A stretch of DNA of 64,000 bases from the NCBI RefSeq assembly GCF_018883605.1, contig NZ_JAHLEM010000001.1, positions 1-64,000 of the forward strand, written 5' to 3'. The notes under the pieces were generated by a model that saw only the letters and a list, made by a program, of their open reading frames with translations, had not been told where the DNA came from and made no database searches. Position numbers and translations under genes: made by a program. This DNA is from Streptomyces niphimycinicus. Its GTDB lineage: Bacteria > Actinomycetota > Actinomycetes > Streptomycetales > Streptomycetaceae. The stretch's first letter is position 1. Every line of letters begins with the position of its first letter. Below, piece after piece: positions 26,864 through 34,972 of this stretch.

Positions 26864-27670
26864 TCAGCCTGTCGGACGAGGGTGTGCGCCTCGGATGATC
26901 TCCGCGATCTCGGGGGTGTGGGTGAAGACCAGCCGGTGGTCGGCGTCGAGCCAGGACGTGGAGATATGCGGGCGCTCGCGGACGAGGCGATCGATACCGG
27001 CGCGCCAGAGCCGGTTGTGCCGCGGCGCACGCCCTTCCGTGCTGTCACCGGCGATCGACGTCGACATGATCATATGGATGGGGCAGTCGATCTTTCGGTA
27101 CCGGTCGAGGATTCCGGACCGCACCACATCCATCTCGAGCTGGAGGTCGAGGACCTCCCGGGCGGTGAGCAGCACCTGCCGGGCCGTGCCCATGGCCTGC
27201 TCGATCTCCCGCCGGGTCGCCGGATCCTCCGCCATGGCGCGGAACTCCGGCAGGTCGGCGTCGGTGATGAACGGTTCGGGCAGCGGGTTCGCCCCGTCGA
27301 TGAGGACGAGCCCGGCCACGGCGTCAGGACGCTCGGCCGCGTAGTGCACGGCCAGGTCCGCGCCCAGCGAGTAGCCCACGAGGACGGGCGGCGAGGGCAC
27401 GTCGAGGCGTTCTGGTTCCGCCAGCGTGGCGAAGAGATCGCTCAGGAACGCGTCGAAGGAATACCGGTCGGCGGCCGAGGCGAGGCCATGGCCCCTGAGG
27501 TCGAAGGTCACCACGTCGTGGTCGCGTCGGAGGAGTTCGGTCAGCTCGCGCAGATCGGCCTGGGTGGAGCTGAGGCCGGGGCACAGGACAAGTGGCTGTC
27601 CCCGGCCGCCGCGGGACACCGGGATGGTGACGCCGTCGTGGTGGACTGTGAAGTGGCGCGTCGTCGTCAT
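26864..27670 (-). CDS. Alpha/beta hydrolase
   Basis: The 268-aa protein has the alpha/beta-hydrolase pattern: oxyanion-strand LVLCPGLSSTQADL, DLRGHGLAS, the nucleophile elbow GYSLGADLAVHYA, an aspartate region near IHMIMSTSIAGDS, and the histidine in LDADHRLVFTHTPE. It could be an esterase, lactonase or haloperoxidase-like enzyme. I chose ATG 27670 because the promoter predicted from the MerR-like dyad would start transcription at about that base (leaderless); ATG 27679 is the alternative. First gene of the operon. Confidence 0.88.
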   Translation of the reverse strand: MTTTRHFTVHHDGVTIPVSRGGRGQPLVLCPGLSSTQADLRELTELLRRDHDVVTFDLRGHGLASAADRYSFDAFLSDLFATLAEPERLDVPSPPVLVGYSLGADLAVHYAAERPDAVAGLVLIDGANPLPEPFITDADLPEFRAMAEDPATRREIEQAMGTARQVLLTAREVLDLQLEMDVVRSGILDRYRKIDCPIHMIMSTSIAGDSTEGRAPRHNRLWRAGIDRLVRERPHISTSWLDADHRLVFTHTPEIAEIIRGAHPRPTG

Positions 27671-27686
27671 GCCGCCCATGCTGCGA

Positions 27687-27711
27687 GGTTGCCCCTGCGT
27701 CAGGGGCAACC
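27687..27711 (-). promoter_or_regulatory. MerR-type operator/promoter, 11-bp perfect dyad
   Basis: GGTTGCCCCTG (27687-27697) and CAGGGGCAACC (27701-27711) are perfect inverted repeats with a 3-bp spacer, directly before the hydrolase-merR-GNAT operon. On the minus strand a -35-like TTGCCC lies in the outer arm and CAGCAT (27683-27678) is a possible -10, about 20 bp apart; overlong spacers with the dyad between the boxes are the mark of MerR-controlled promoters. Confidence 0.75.
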
Positions 27712-27736
27712 CGCATCAGCGAACTCTCACCGCGCT

Positions 27737-28218
27737 CTATTCGGGGTTCTTCCACAGGTACACCTTGTGGTGCTTGGTGTCGTTGCCCGCGACGAGGCGG
27801 CCGTCCGGGCTGAAGGCCACGTCCCGGACCGTGCTCTCCGGCCCCTTCGCGCCGGTCAGCAGGATGGCGCGTGGTTTGCGGGTGGCCACGTTCCACAGCA
27901 ACAGCCCGGCACGGTGTACAGCCCCTGGACCCGCCGGGCCGCCGCCACCTCCGGCTCGAAGCGCTTACGGAACGTCGCGTCGCCCGCGTATTCGCGGTGT
28001 ACGACCTTGACCGCAACCGCGCTGCCGGCCGGCGTACGCCCCAGGCAGCCGCGGCCCATCCCGCCCGCGCCCAATATCGCCTCCAGCCGGTACGGACCGG
28101 CCTGGGCAGGATCGGCATGCCCCAGTGGGCTGTTGGGTGGCGGAGCTGCCGGCCACCCCGGTCGTCCCCCCGCGTCAACAGGCGGTATCGCCGGTCGACC
28201 ATGCTCCGATCGGGACAT
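27737..28218 (-). pseudogene. Serine/threonine protein kinase-WD40 gene collapsed by deletion
   Basis: From ATG 28218 the frame gives a proline-rich leader and the start of a Hanks-type kinase: GPYRLEAILGAGGMGRGCLG (P loop), VAVKVVHREY (the ATP lysine) and FEPEVAAARRVQGLYT. At about 27910, in another frame, it jumps to the end of a WD40 propeller (LLWNVATRKPRAILLTGAKG, VAFSPDGRLVAGNDTKHHKV, YLWKNPE-stop at 27737). The catalytic loop, the activation segment and most propeller blades are gone. Intact relatives are 600-700 aa or more. Confidence 0.85.
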
Positions 28219-28461
28219 GCTCCCCGTCACCCCGTCTCTCACCGCTCGAGCGAGCGACAGCGTAAACGAGCCCACCACCCCGTAACAGCTCTCCCCGGCC
28301 CCCGCCCCGCCGTCCCGGCAGACAGCCGTCGCCGCAAGGTCGTCGCCGCAAAGTCGTCGCCGCCCCCGCCCGAGCCCCGCGCACCCCCTGTCCAGGTGTT
28401 CTCCAGGTGAAGTGCGATCAACGGAGGTCTGAACCTGTGGTGAGTGGGGCACTCAGGGCAT

Positions 28462-29484
28462 ATGCGCTGTGGAGTGATCGACATCGGATCCCGTACGGTC
28501 CACCTCATGATCGCCGACCTGGGTCCGGACAGGCCCCCGGAGCCGGTGGCATCGTGGAAACAGCCGGTCCGCGTGGCCGAGGCGACCGATCGCCAGGGGG
28601 TGATCCGGCCTGACACGATCCGGTCCCTGGTCCGCGCCGTCACGGCGAGTGCCGCGGCCGCGCTCGCCCACCATGTCGACCGGCTGATCCCCTTCGTCAC
28701 CTCGGCGGTGCGGGACGCGACCAACCGGGACGCCGTGCTCGGCGAGATCGAGGCCGCCACCGGGATCCGCGTGGGGTTCATGACCGGCGAGGAGGAGGCA
28801 CGGCTGACGTTCAGGGCGGCGCGCGGCTGGCTCGGCTGGTCGGCGGGGCGGATCCTGCTCCTCGACATCGGCGGTGGCTCGCTGGAAATCGCCTGTGGCA
28901 GCGGCAGATACCCCGACTTCGCCGTCTCCCTGCCCCTGGGCGCCGACCGGCTCACCCGCCACCATCTGCCCGATGCCACACCGGTGAAGAAGCGGGACGT
29001 CAGTGCGCTGCGCCGGCATGTACGCTCCGTGCTCGGCCAGTGCACGGCCGAACTGCGCGCCCAGCCGGCGCCCCTCTCCTGCGTCGCCACCTCCCGGACC
29101 TTCACACAACTGGCCCGCCTCGCCGGAAAGCCACACCCCCGCAATGGCCTGCCCGCGCTCCACAGTCTCAGCCGCAAGGACCTGGGGCCCTGGGTGCCCC
29201 AACTCGCGGCCAAAACGGACGAGCAGCGGGCGAGGCTGCGCGGCATCTCCGCCTCCAGGGCGCATCAGTCCCTCGCCGGTGCGATCGTCGCGGAGGCCGC
29301 CATGGAGGTCATGGCGGTGGAACGGCTCACCACCTGCCCCTGGGGCCTGCGCGAGGGCGTCCTCCTCGACTACGTCTCCGACCTGGAAGTCGAGTCCCCC
29401 GCTCCCCCGGTACTCACCTCGCTCCCGGCCCTCGCCGACCACCGGCGGCTCCACGGCATCGGGGCGGTGCCGGCCGACGCATGA
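28462..29484 (+). CDS. Ppx/GppA family exopolyphosphatase-like protein
   Basis: The 340-aa protein has the sugar-kinase/actin-like ATPase fold of Ppx/GppA: the phosphate-1 loop MRCGVIDIGSRTVHLMIADL, TSAVRDATNRD, GEEEARLTFRAA and the phosphate-2 loop LLLDIGGGSLEIACGSG. Short Ppx proteins without the HD domain, as here, are normal in actinomycetes. These enzymes cleave terminal phosphate from polyphosphate or pppGpp. ATG 28462 is preceded by AGGG; an in-frame ATG at 28444 is less likely. It is divergent from the kinase pseudogene. Confidence 0.88.
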   Translation: MRCGVIDIGSRTVHLMIADLGPDRPPEPVASWKQPVRVAEATDRQGVIRPDTIRSLVRAVTASAAAALAHHVDRLIPFVTSAVRDATNRDAVLGEIEAATGIRVGFMTGEEEARLTFRAARGWLGWSAGRILLLDIGGGSLEIACGSGRYPDFAVSLPLGADRLTRHHLPDATPVKKRDVSALRRHVRSVLGQCTAELRAQPAPLSCVATSRTFTQLARLAGKPHPRNGLPALHSLSRKDLGPWVPQLAAKTDEQRARLRGISASRAHQSLAGAIVAEAAMEVMAVERLTTCPWGLREGVLLDYVSDLEVESPAPPVLTSLPALADHRRLHGIGAVPADA

Positions 29485-29520
29485 GGACGGGAAGCCGCGG
29501 CACCGCCCGTACCGGCTTCC

Positions 29521-29553
29521 GATGGCCTCCGCCCGCGATCGGCGGAGGCCATC
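29521..29553 (+). terminator. Hairpin terminator after the ppx-like gene
   Basis: GATGGCCTCCGCC (29521-29533) and GGCGGAGGCCATC (29541-29553) form a perfect 13-bp stem with a 7-nt loop, 36 bp after the stop. Confidence 0.8.
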
Positions 29554-29570
29554 GCCGCGCCCGAGCTGTG

Positions 29571-29576
29571 TAGCCT
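29571..29576 (+). promoter_or_regulatory. -10-like element TAGCCT before the DMT gene
   Basis: TAGCCT lies just past the terminator hairpin and 68 bp before the transporter start. No good -35 partner is visible, so this is tentative. Confidence 0.3.
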
Positions 29577-29644
29577 GGCGGAAGGGCCCGGGGAGCGCAT
29601 CAGGAGAACCAGGAGAGAAGGACGCGAGCCCGGGAGTGGTGCCC

Positions 29645-30568
29645 ATGGTGACGACGACGATCGTGCTGTCCGTCGTGTTCGCCCTGCTCGCGGCCGGCAG
29701 CAATGCGCTCGGGACGGTGTTGCAGCGCCGCGCCGCGCTCACTGTTCCCGCGTCACGATCATTGCGCCTCGGGCTGATCCGCGACCTGCTGCACACTCCG
29801 GTCTGGTTCGGCGGGATGCTCGGCGTCGTCTTCGCCGCCCTTTTTCAGGCCCTCGCGCTGGCCACCGGATCGCTCGCCACCGTCCAGCCCATCTTCATTC
29901 TCGAACTTCCGCTGGCTCTGGTGATCGGAGGGCTGGTCTTCCGTGTCGGTGTGTCGCGCAAGGCATGGATCTGCGTGGCCTGCATCGTCGGTGGGCTGGC
30001 GCTGGTGCTCTTCTCGCTGGCCCCCACCGGAGGGCGCGACCAGGTGCCCGGGATCTGGTGGGTGCCGGGGCTCGCGGTCACCGGAGGGATCGGCGCCACC
30101 CTCGTTCTGGCCGGTCTGCGGCGCCCCACCGGTCTGATGCGAGCGGCCTTCCTCGCGGCAGCGGCGGCCATCGGAAACGCCGTCACCGCGGCGCTGGTCA
30201 AGTCGGCCATGAACATTCTCACCGATCAGGGCGCGGTCGCCTTCTTCGCCGCGTGGCAGACGTACAGCTTCGCGGCCGTCGGCGCGTTTTCCCTGTTCCT
30301 GCTGGGGGTCGCCATGCAAGGGGGCCCGCTGATCGGCTCGCAGCCCGCCTTGACGCTCGGCGATGCCACGGTGAGCTTCTTTCTCGGTGTGACGCTCTAC
30401 GGGGAGCAGCCGCGCGCCGGATTCTGGCTCGTACCGGCACTGCTGGGGCTGAGTGTGCTGCTGTACGGAATTTTCGGGCTGTCCCATACGCGTTGCCTCG
30501 CCCAGTGTGTCGACCGGAGCAGGGATGAACTCGGTGGCATAGGCGAGCCTGCCGCCGCGCGCGGGTGA
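29645..30568 (+). CDS. DMT superfamily transporter
   Basis: The 307-aa protein is almost entirely membrane helix, about ten spans, e.g. TTIVLSVVFALLAAGSNALG, VQPIFILELPLALVIGGLVF and WICVACIVGGLALVLFSLAP. The first span with ALGTVLQRRAA recalls the NIPA-like and related actinobacterial DMT proteins. Substrates in this group range from Mg2+ to metabolites and are not predictable. ATG 29645 is used; GTG 29639 just upstream is possible. The C-terminal 35 residues are soluble. It precedes the GH65 gene by 145 bp, on the same strand. Confidence 0.85.
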   Translation: MVTTTIVLSVVFALLAAGSNALGTVLQRRAALTVPASRSLRLGLIRDLLHTPVWFGGMLGVVFAALFQALALATGSLATVQPIFILELPLALVIGGLVFRVGVSRKAWICVACIVGGLALVLFSLAPTGGRDQVPGIWWVPGLAVTGGIGATLVLAGLRRPTGLMRAAFLAAAAAIGNAVTAALVKSAMNILTDQGAVAFFAAWQTYSFAAVGAFSLFLLGVAMQGGPLIGSQPALTLGDATVSFFLGVTLYGEQPRAGFWLVPALLGLSVLLYGIFGLSHTRCLAQCVDRSRDELGGIGEPAAARG

Positions 30569-30713
30569 GGTCGCCGGTGGACGCGGCGGATGTCGCCGGT
30601 GGACGCCAGTGATGTCGCCGGTAGAATCGTGAATACGGCGAAGTTGGGCCTCCCGGACAAATTGAGCGTCGTGGCGTCGGACCTCTACGAGCTGAGCTGT
30701 TGGAGGGTCGAAA

Positions 30714-33074
30714 GTGATCAGCCACCATGCCTACGCCGTCGAGCCGTGGTGTCTGCGCGAGACCGAGCTCAACCTGGACGTCCTCGCGCAGAGTGAATCC
30801 GTGTTCTCCGTGTCCAACGGGCATGTCGGCTGGCGCGGCAACCTCGACGAGGGCGAGCCGCACGCCCTCCCCGGCAGCTATCTCAACGGTGTGCACGAGC
30901 AGCATCCGCTGCCGTACGCGGAAGGCGGCTACGGGTTCCCCGAGTCCGGCCAGACCGTGATCAACGTGACCAACGGCAAGCTCATCCGGCTGCTGGTCGA
31001 CGACGAACCGTTCGACTTGCGCTACGGGCGGTTGCGTTCGCATGAGCGCGTGCTCGATCTGCGCACCGGCCTGCTCCACCGCGTCTGCGAGTGGACATCG
31101 CCGGTCGGCAGGACGGTACGGGTGCGCTCCACCCGGCTGGTCTCCTTCACCCAGCGCGCCATCGCCGCGGTCGCCTACGAAGTGGAGCCGGTGGACGCCC
31201 GGACGAACGTGGTCGTCCAGTCGGAGCTGGTCGCCAATGAGCAACTGCCCGCGCTCAGCGGCGATCCCCGGGTCGCCGCAGCCCTGAAGTCGTGCCTTCG
31301 GCCCGAGGAGCACGCCGCGGTCGATACGCGGTTGCGCCTGGTGCACCACACGGCGGCGAGCGATCAGCGGATCGGGGCCGCGGCCGACCATGTGGTGCGG
31401 GGCCCCGGCTCCACCCGCAGTTCCAGCGAGAGCGCGAATGACGTGAGCCGCTTCACCGTCACCGCGGTCCTGGACCCCGGCGAGACGCTGCGCATCGAGA
31501 AGTTCGTCTCCTACGGCTGGTCCGGGATCCGCTCGCTGCCGGCCATCCGGGACCAGGTCGAGGCCGCGCTCACCGGTGCGCGCGACACCGGCTGGCAGGG
31601 CCTGGTCGACCAGCAGCGCGAGTATCTCGACGGCTTCTGGCGCCATGCCGATATCGAGGTCGACGGCGACGCGGAAATCCAGCAGGCCGTCCGCTTCGCC
31701 CTCTTCCATGTGCTTCAGGCGGGCAGCCGGGCCGAACAGCGGTCGATCCCGGCCAAGGGCCTGACCGGCTCCGGATACGACGGACACGCCTTCTGGGACA
31801 CCGAGACATTCGTTCTGCCACTGCTCACCTACGCCTCGCCGAACTGCGTCGCCGAGGCCCTGCACTGGCGGCAGAACACCCTGCCCGCGGCGCGGGTGCG
31901 TGCCCAGCAGCTAGGACTGCGGGGTGCGGTCTTCCCGTGGCGCACGATCGACGGTGCGGAATGCTCCGGGTACTGGCCGGCCGGAACCGCGGCCTTCCAT
32001 ATCAACGCGGATATCGCCGCCGCCGTCGTGCGCTACATCTGGGCCAGCGGCGACACCGACTTCGAACGGCGCACCGGTGTGGAACTGCTGGTGGAGACGG
32101 CCCGGCTATGGCGTTCCCTCGGCCATCACGACTCCGGGGGCCGCTTTCACATCGATGGTGTCACCGGCCCCGACGAGTACAGCGCGCTCGGACACGACAA
32201 CGCCTACACCAACCTCATGGCCCGGGCGAATCTGCTGGCCGCCGCCGATGTGGCCGAGCGCCATACGGAGCGGGCCGCGGCGCTCGGTGTCGACAAGGAG
32301 GAGACCGCCGGATGGCGTGACGCGGCCAAGGCGATGTCCGTGCCGTATGTGAGTGCGCTGGGCCTGCACGAGCAGTCGGCGGGCTACACCGCCCTCGACG
32401 TATGGGATTTCAAGAACACGCCGCCCGAGCTGTACCCGCTGATGCTGCACTTCCCGTACTTCGACTTGTACCGGAAGCAGGTGGTCAAACAGGCGGACCT
32501 GGTACTGGCGATGTATCTGTGCGGCGATGCCTTCGAAGCCGACCAGAAGGCGCGCAACTTCGCCTACTACGAGCCGCTGACCGTCCGGGACTCCTCGCTG
32601 TCGGCCTGTGTCCAGTGTGTGATGGCCGCCGAAGTGGGCCATGTGCGGCTCGCCTTCGACTACCTGGGCGAGGCCGCGCTGATGGACCTCGCGGATCTGG
32701 AGAAGAACACCCGCGACGGCCTGCACATCGCCTCCCTGGCAGGCACCTGGGTAGGGCTGGTCGCCGGCTTCGGCGGTATGCGCGACCACGGGGACGTCCT
32801 GTACTTCGCGCCCAGGCTTCCCGAAAGCCTCAACCGGCTGGCGTTCTCCGTGCTGATCCGGCAGCGCTGTCTGCGGGTCGACATCACGGGCTCGCAGGTC
32901 ACCTACACCTTGCGGGACGGCGAGCCGCTCCGGATCAGCCACGGCGGCGAGGTCATCACCCTGTCCAAGGGCACACCCCAGACCCGCCCCGTCGAGCCAC
33001 CGACCGCCCTGCCCGAACCCGCCCAGCCACCGGGCAGACGCCCCGAACCACGCCGCTGGCCGCGCCGGCGCTAG
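30714..33074 (+). CDS. Glycoside hydrolase family 65 (disaccharide phosphorylase)
   Basis: The 786-aa protein matches the GH65 phosphorylases, which split maltose, trehalose or kojibiose with phosphate into glucose and glucose 1-phosphate. It has the N-terminal beta-sandwich (CLRETELNLDVLAQSESVFS, VSNGHVGWRGNLDEGEPHAL), the (alpha/alpha)6 barrel with GSGYDGHAFWDTETFVLPLL, the general-acid glutamate E488 in VTGPDEYSALGHDNAYTN, and KQADLVLAMYL. GTG 30714 follows GGAGGG. The last 45 residues are proline- and arginine-rich and look like an added tail. The usual partner, a beta-phosphoglucomutase, is not adjacent. Which disaccharide it uses is open. Confidence 0.92.
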   Translation: MISHHAYAVEPWCLRETELNLDVLAQSESVFSVSNGHVGWRGNLDEGEPHALPGSYLNGVHEQHPLPYAEGGYGFPESGQTVINVTNGKLIRLLVDDEPFDLRYGRLRSHERVLDLRTGLLHRVCEWTSPVGRTVRVRSTRLVSFTQRAIAAVAYEVEPVDARTNVVVQSELVANEQLPALSGDPRVAAALKSCLRPEEHAAVDTRLRLVHHTAASDQRIGAAADHVVRGPGSTRSSSESANDVSRFTVTAVLDPGETLRIEKFVSYGWSGIRSLPAIRDQVEAALTGARDTGWQGLVDQQREYLDGFWRHADIEVDGDAEIQQAVRFALFHVLQAGSRAEQRSIPAKGLTGSGYDGHAFWDTETFVLPLLTYASPNCVAEALHWRQNTLPAARVRAQQLGLRGAVFPWRTIDGAECSGYWPAGTAAFHINADIAAAVVRYIWASGDTDFERRTGVELLVETARLWRSLGHHDSGGRFHIDGVTGPDEYSALGHDNAYTNLMARANLLAAADVAERHTERAAALGVDKEETAGWRDAAKAMSVPYVSALGLHEQSAGYTALDVWDFKNTPPELYPLMLHFPYFDLYRKQVVKQADLVLAMYLCGDAFEADQKARNFAYYEPLTVRDSSLSACVQCVMAAEVGHVRLAFDYLGEAALMDLADLEKNTRDGLHIASLAGTWVGLVAGFGGMRDHGDVLYFAPRLPESLNRLAFSVLIRQRCLRVDITGSQVTYTLRDGEPLRISHGGEVITLSKGTPQTRPVEPPTALPEPAQPPGRRPEPRRWPRRR

Positions 33075-33211
33075 GCCCTGTCCGGCGGATCTTCGCGGGC
33101 CCGCGACGCCTGGCACGGCACCTCGCCGCGTTGTCGGCCGGGGGCCAGGGCAGTCCACTCCTGGGCCTCCCATTCGCTTGCCGCTTTGATGGGATTGCCG
33201 AGCCACGCCCG

Positions 33212-33436
33212 GGTACCGTGGAGGCGAAAATCGCAGTAGGGCATCTGGAAGCAGCATGCGCTACCTGGCACAGCGCACTCGACGATTACCCGCTGGTCCA
33301 ATCAGGGAGGGCTGATCAGCGGATGCAGAACATGCAGAGCATGCTGCAACTGATCAAACCGCATCTGAAGAATCATGCTGCCCGCGACCTGAACGACCGC
33401 GCACGCATGGTCATGCCTGCCTCGCTGCCGGCCTGA
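33212..33436 (+). pseudogene. C-terminal remnant of a TPR-type regulatory protein
   Basis: The frame VEAKIAVGHLEAACATWHSA, LDDYPLVQSGRADQRM and LKNHAARDLNDRARMVMPAS resembles the end of Streptomyces tetratricopeptide/XRE regulators, in which a final repeat of the form GDLDAACATWERALD is followed by an Arg/Asp-rich helix. No N-terminal part, start or ribosome site exists upstream. Codon composition is less GC-rich than that of the flanks (GAA, AAT, CAT codons), in line with an acquired fragment. Confidence 0.55.
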
Positions 33437-33649
33437 GGAGTGCGCACGTCCCGTTCGGATCGTGCTGGCACTGGCGGGGCGCGGAGCCGGACACCCGAGG
33501 CACGCACATCCGGTTCGCGGCGGTGGCTCGGGGAAGGGTGACGACGGCACTGTCGTCATCGCACCCCGCACCATGGAACAAGCCCCCGCATCCGACAGGA
33601 CGTATCCCGTCTGTTGTGCACGACCCGGTCAGCCTTGATGGAGGGTGAA

Positions 33650-34198
33650 GTGGTCAGCAAGCCAGGCCGTCGTACGGTTCTTGGCGCCACCGCCGGCGCC
33701 GCACTCACCGGGGTGTTCAGCGCCCCCGCCGGCGCCGCCTCATTCGCCGAGGCGTCCGGGCACGTCACGGTCCACTCGCCGAATGGCCGGTTGCGGGTGA
33801 CCGTTCTGACGGCGAGCGGGGGTCTTCGGTATCAGGTCGTGCGTGATGGCCGGGTGCTGGTCGGGCCCTCCGGGCTCCGGCTCGACCTGGGCGGGCGGCC
33901 GTCGCTCACCAGTGGGCTGGTGGTGGAATCCTTCAAGCGCAGGACGATCGAGGAGTCGTGGCGTCCGGTGTGGGGTCCGGACGCGCTCGTCCGCAACCAT
34001 GCCAGGGAGTGCGTGGTGCGGACCGTGCAGTCGGCGAGTGGGATACGGCTGGACCTGGTCGTCCGGGTCCTCGACGACCACGACAACCCGCTGCCGATCG
34101 ATGTCCGGACCACAACGGTGCGATCGTCCACGGTGCTCACACTGCGACTCGTCGCGGGCGGCGGCACCGCGATCCGCTTGCGCCCCGCGCAGTATTAG
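33650..34198 (+). pseudogene. GH97-like glycosidase reduced to its two ends
   Basis: GTG 33650 (GGAGGG upstream) starts a secretion signal (KPGRRTVLGATAGAALTGVF) and about 115 residues of a GH97-type N-terminal sandwich (VTVHSPNGRLRVTVLTASGG, YQVVRDGRVLVGPSGL, SWRPVWGPDALVRNHARECV, IRLDLVVRVLDDHDNPLP). It then jumps to what looks like the last strands of the same family (STVLTLRLVAGGGTAIRLRP) and stops. The whole catalytic barrel, over 400 residues, is missing. The frame is preserved, so a 182-aa exported protein could still be made. Confidence 0.65.
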
Positions 34199-34281
34199 CA
34201 AACGGTGCTGGCCGAGACTCGGCCAGCACCGGCCGGGAGGGGACCGCACAGGCTGACGACGGGCCGCCCCCGGGGTAGCTC

Positions 34282-34923
34282 TCAGTCCTTGAAGTGCTCC
34301 AGGATCCGGTGCATCCCGCTGTTCCAGTTCTCCTTGAGCGCCGCCACGGCCGCGTCGATGTCGCCGCGCTGTAGGCACTCCGCGATCCGCTCATGCTCCA
34401 CGGCGGAGCGCTCCAGGGTGTCCGTGTCGCCGAGGGCCACCCGCTCGTAGCGGTGCATCGTCACCTTCATCGAGGTGATCAGCTTCATCAGCCGGTCGTT
34501 GGTGCAGCCCGACAGGAGCAGGTCGTGCCACGCGTCGTCGTAACGCTCTATGACGTCGTGCGGCGCCTGCGGCGCGGAGAAGGCCCGTGCCTCCTCGAGG
34601 AGACGGGGAGCCGTCGCCCGCAGCCGCTCCGGATCGCTGGACTCCAGGGCCAGTGCCTCCAGCGCCGCCACGATCGCGGTCAGATCGCGGAACTCCTGCG
34701 CGCTCAGCGGCGTGAACCGGAAGCCCTTGCCACGGTCGCTGGTGATGACGCCCTCGCGCTCAAGCGTGATCAGTGCCTCGCGCAGCGGAGTGCGGCTGAC
34801 TCCGAGTTCGGTGGCGAGCTGTCCCTCGTTGATCGGCTCGTTGGTCGCGATGGTGCCGCGCCCGAGGCGCTTGATCAGTTCCTCCTTGACCTGTTCGCGC
34901 AGCGGGCGGTTCTCGATTGGCAT
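34282..34923 (-). CDS. GntR family regulator (FCD/FadR subfamily)
   Basis: The 213-aa protein has the GntR winged helix (residues 8-75: LREQVKEELIKRLGRGTIAT, ELGVSRTPLREALITLEREG) and a helical FCD ligand domain (residues 85-210) with metal-binding histidines in DDAWHDLLLSGCTND, SAVEHERIAECLQRGD and the C-terminal helix. Such proteins respond to organic or amino acids. It is the last gene of the leftward gcvPA-like operon, 49 bp behind the SDR. Dyads in the promoter 5 kb upstream (40070-40103) are candidate sites for it. Confidence 0.9.
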   Translation of the reverse strand: MPIENRPLREQVKEELIKRLGRGTIATNEPINEGQLATELGVSRTPLREALITLEREGVITSDRGKGFRFTPLSAQEFRDLTAIVAALEALALESSDPERLRATAPRLLEEARAFSAPQAPHDVIERYDDAWHDLLLSGCTNDRLMKLITSMKVTMHRYERVALGDTDTLERSAVEHERIAECLQRGDIDAAVAALKENWNSGMHRILEHFKD

Positions 34924-34972
34924 GTGGGGGAGCCCTCCTCTTCCGTCCGGTCGATTATCCGTTACCGGCGAG

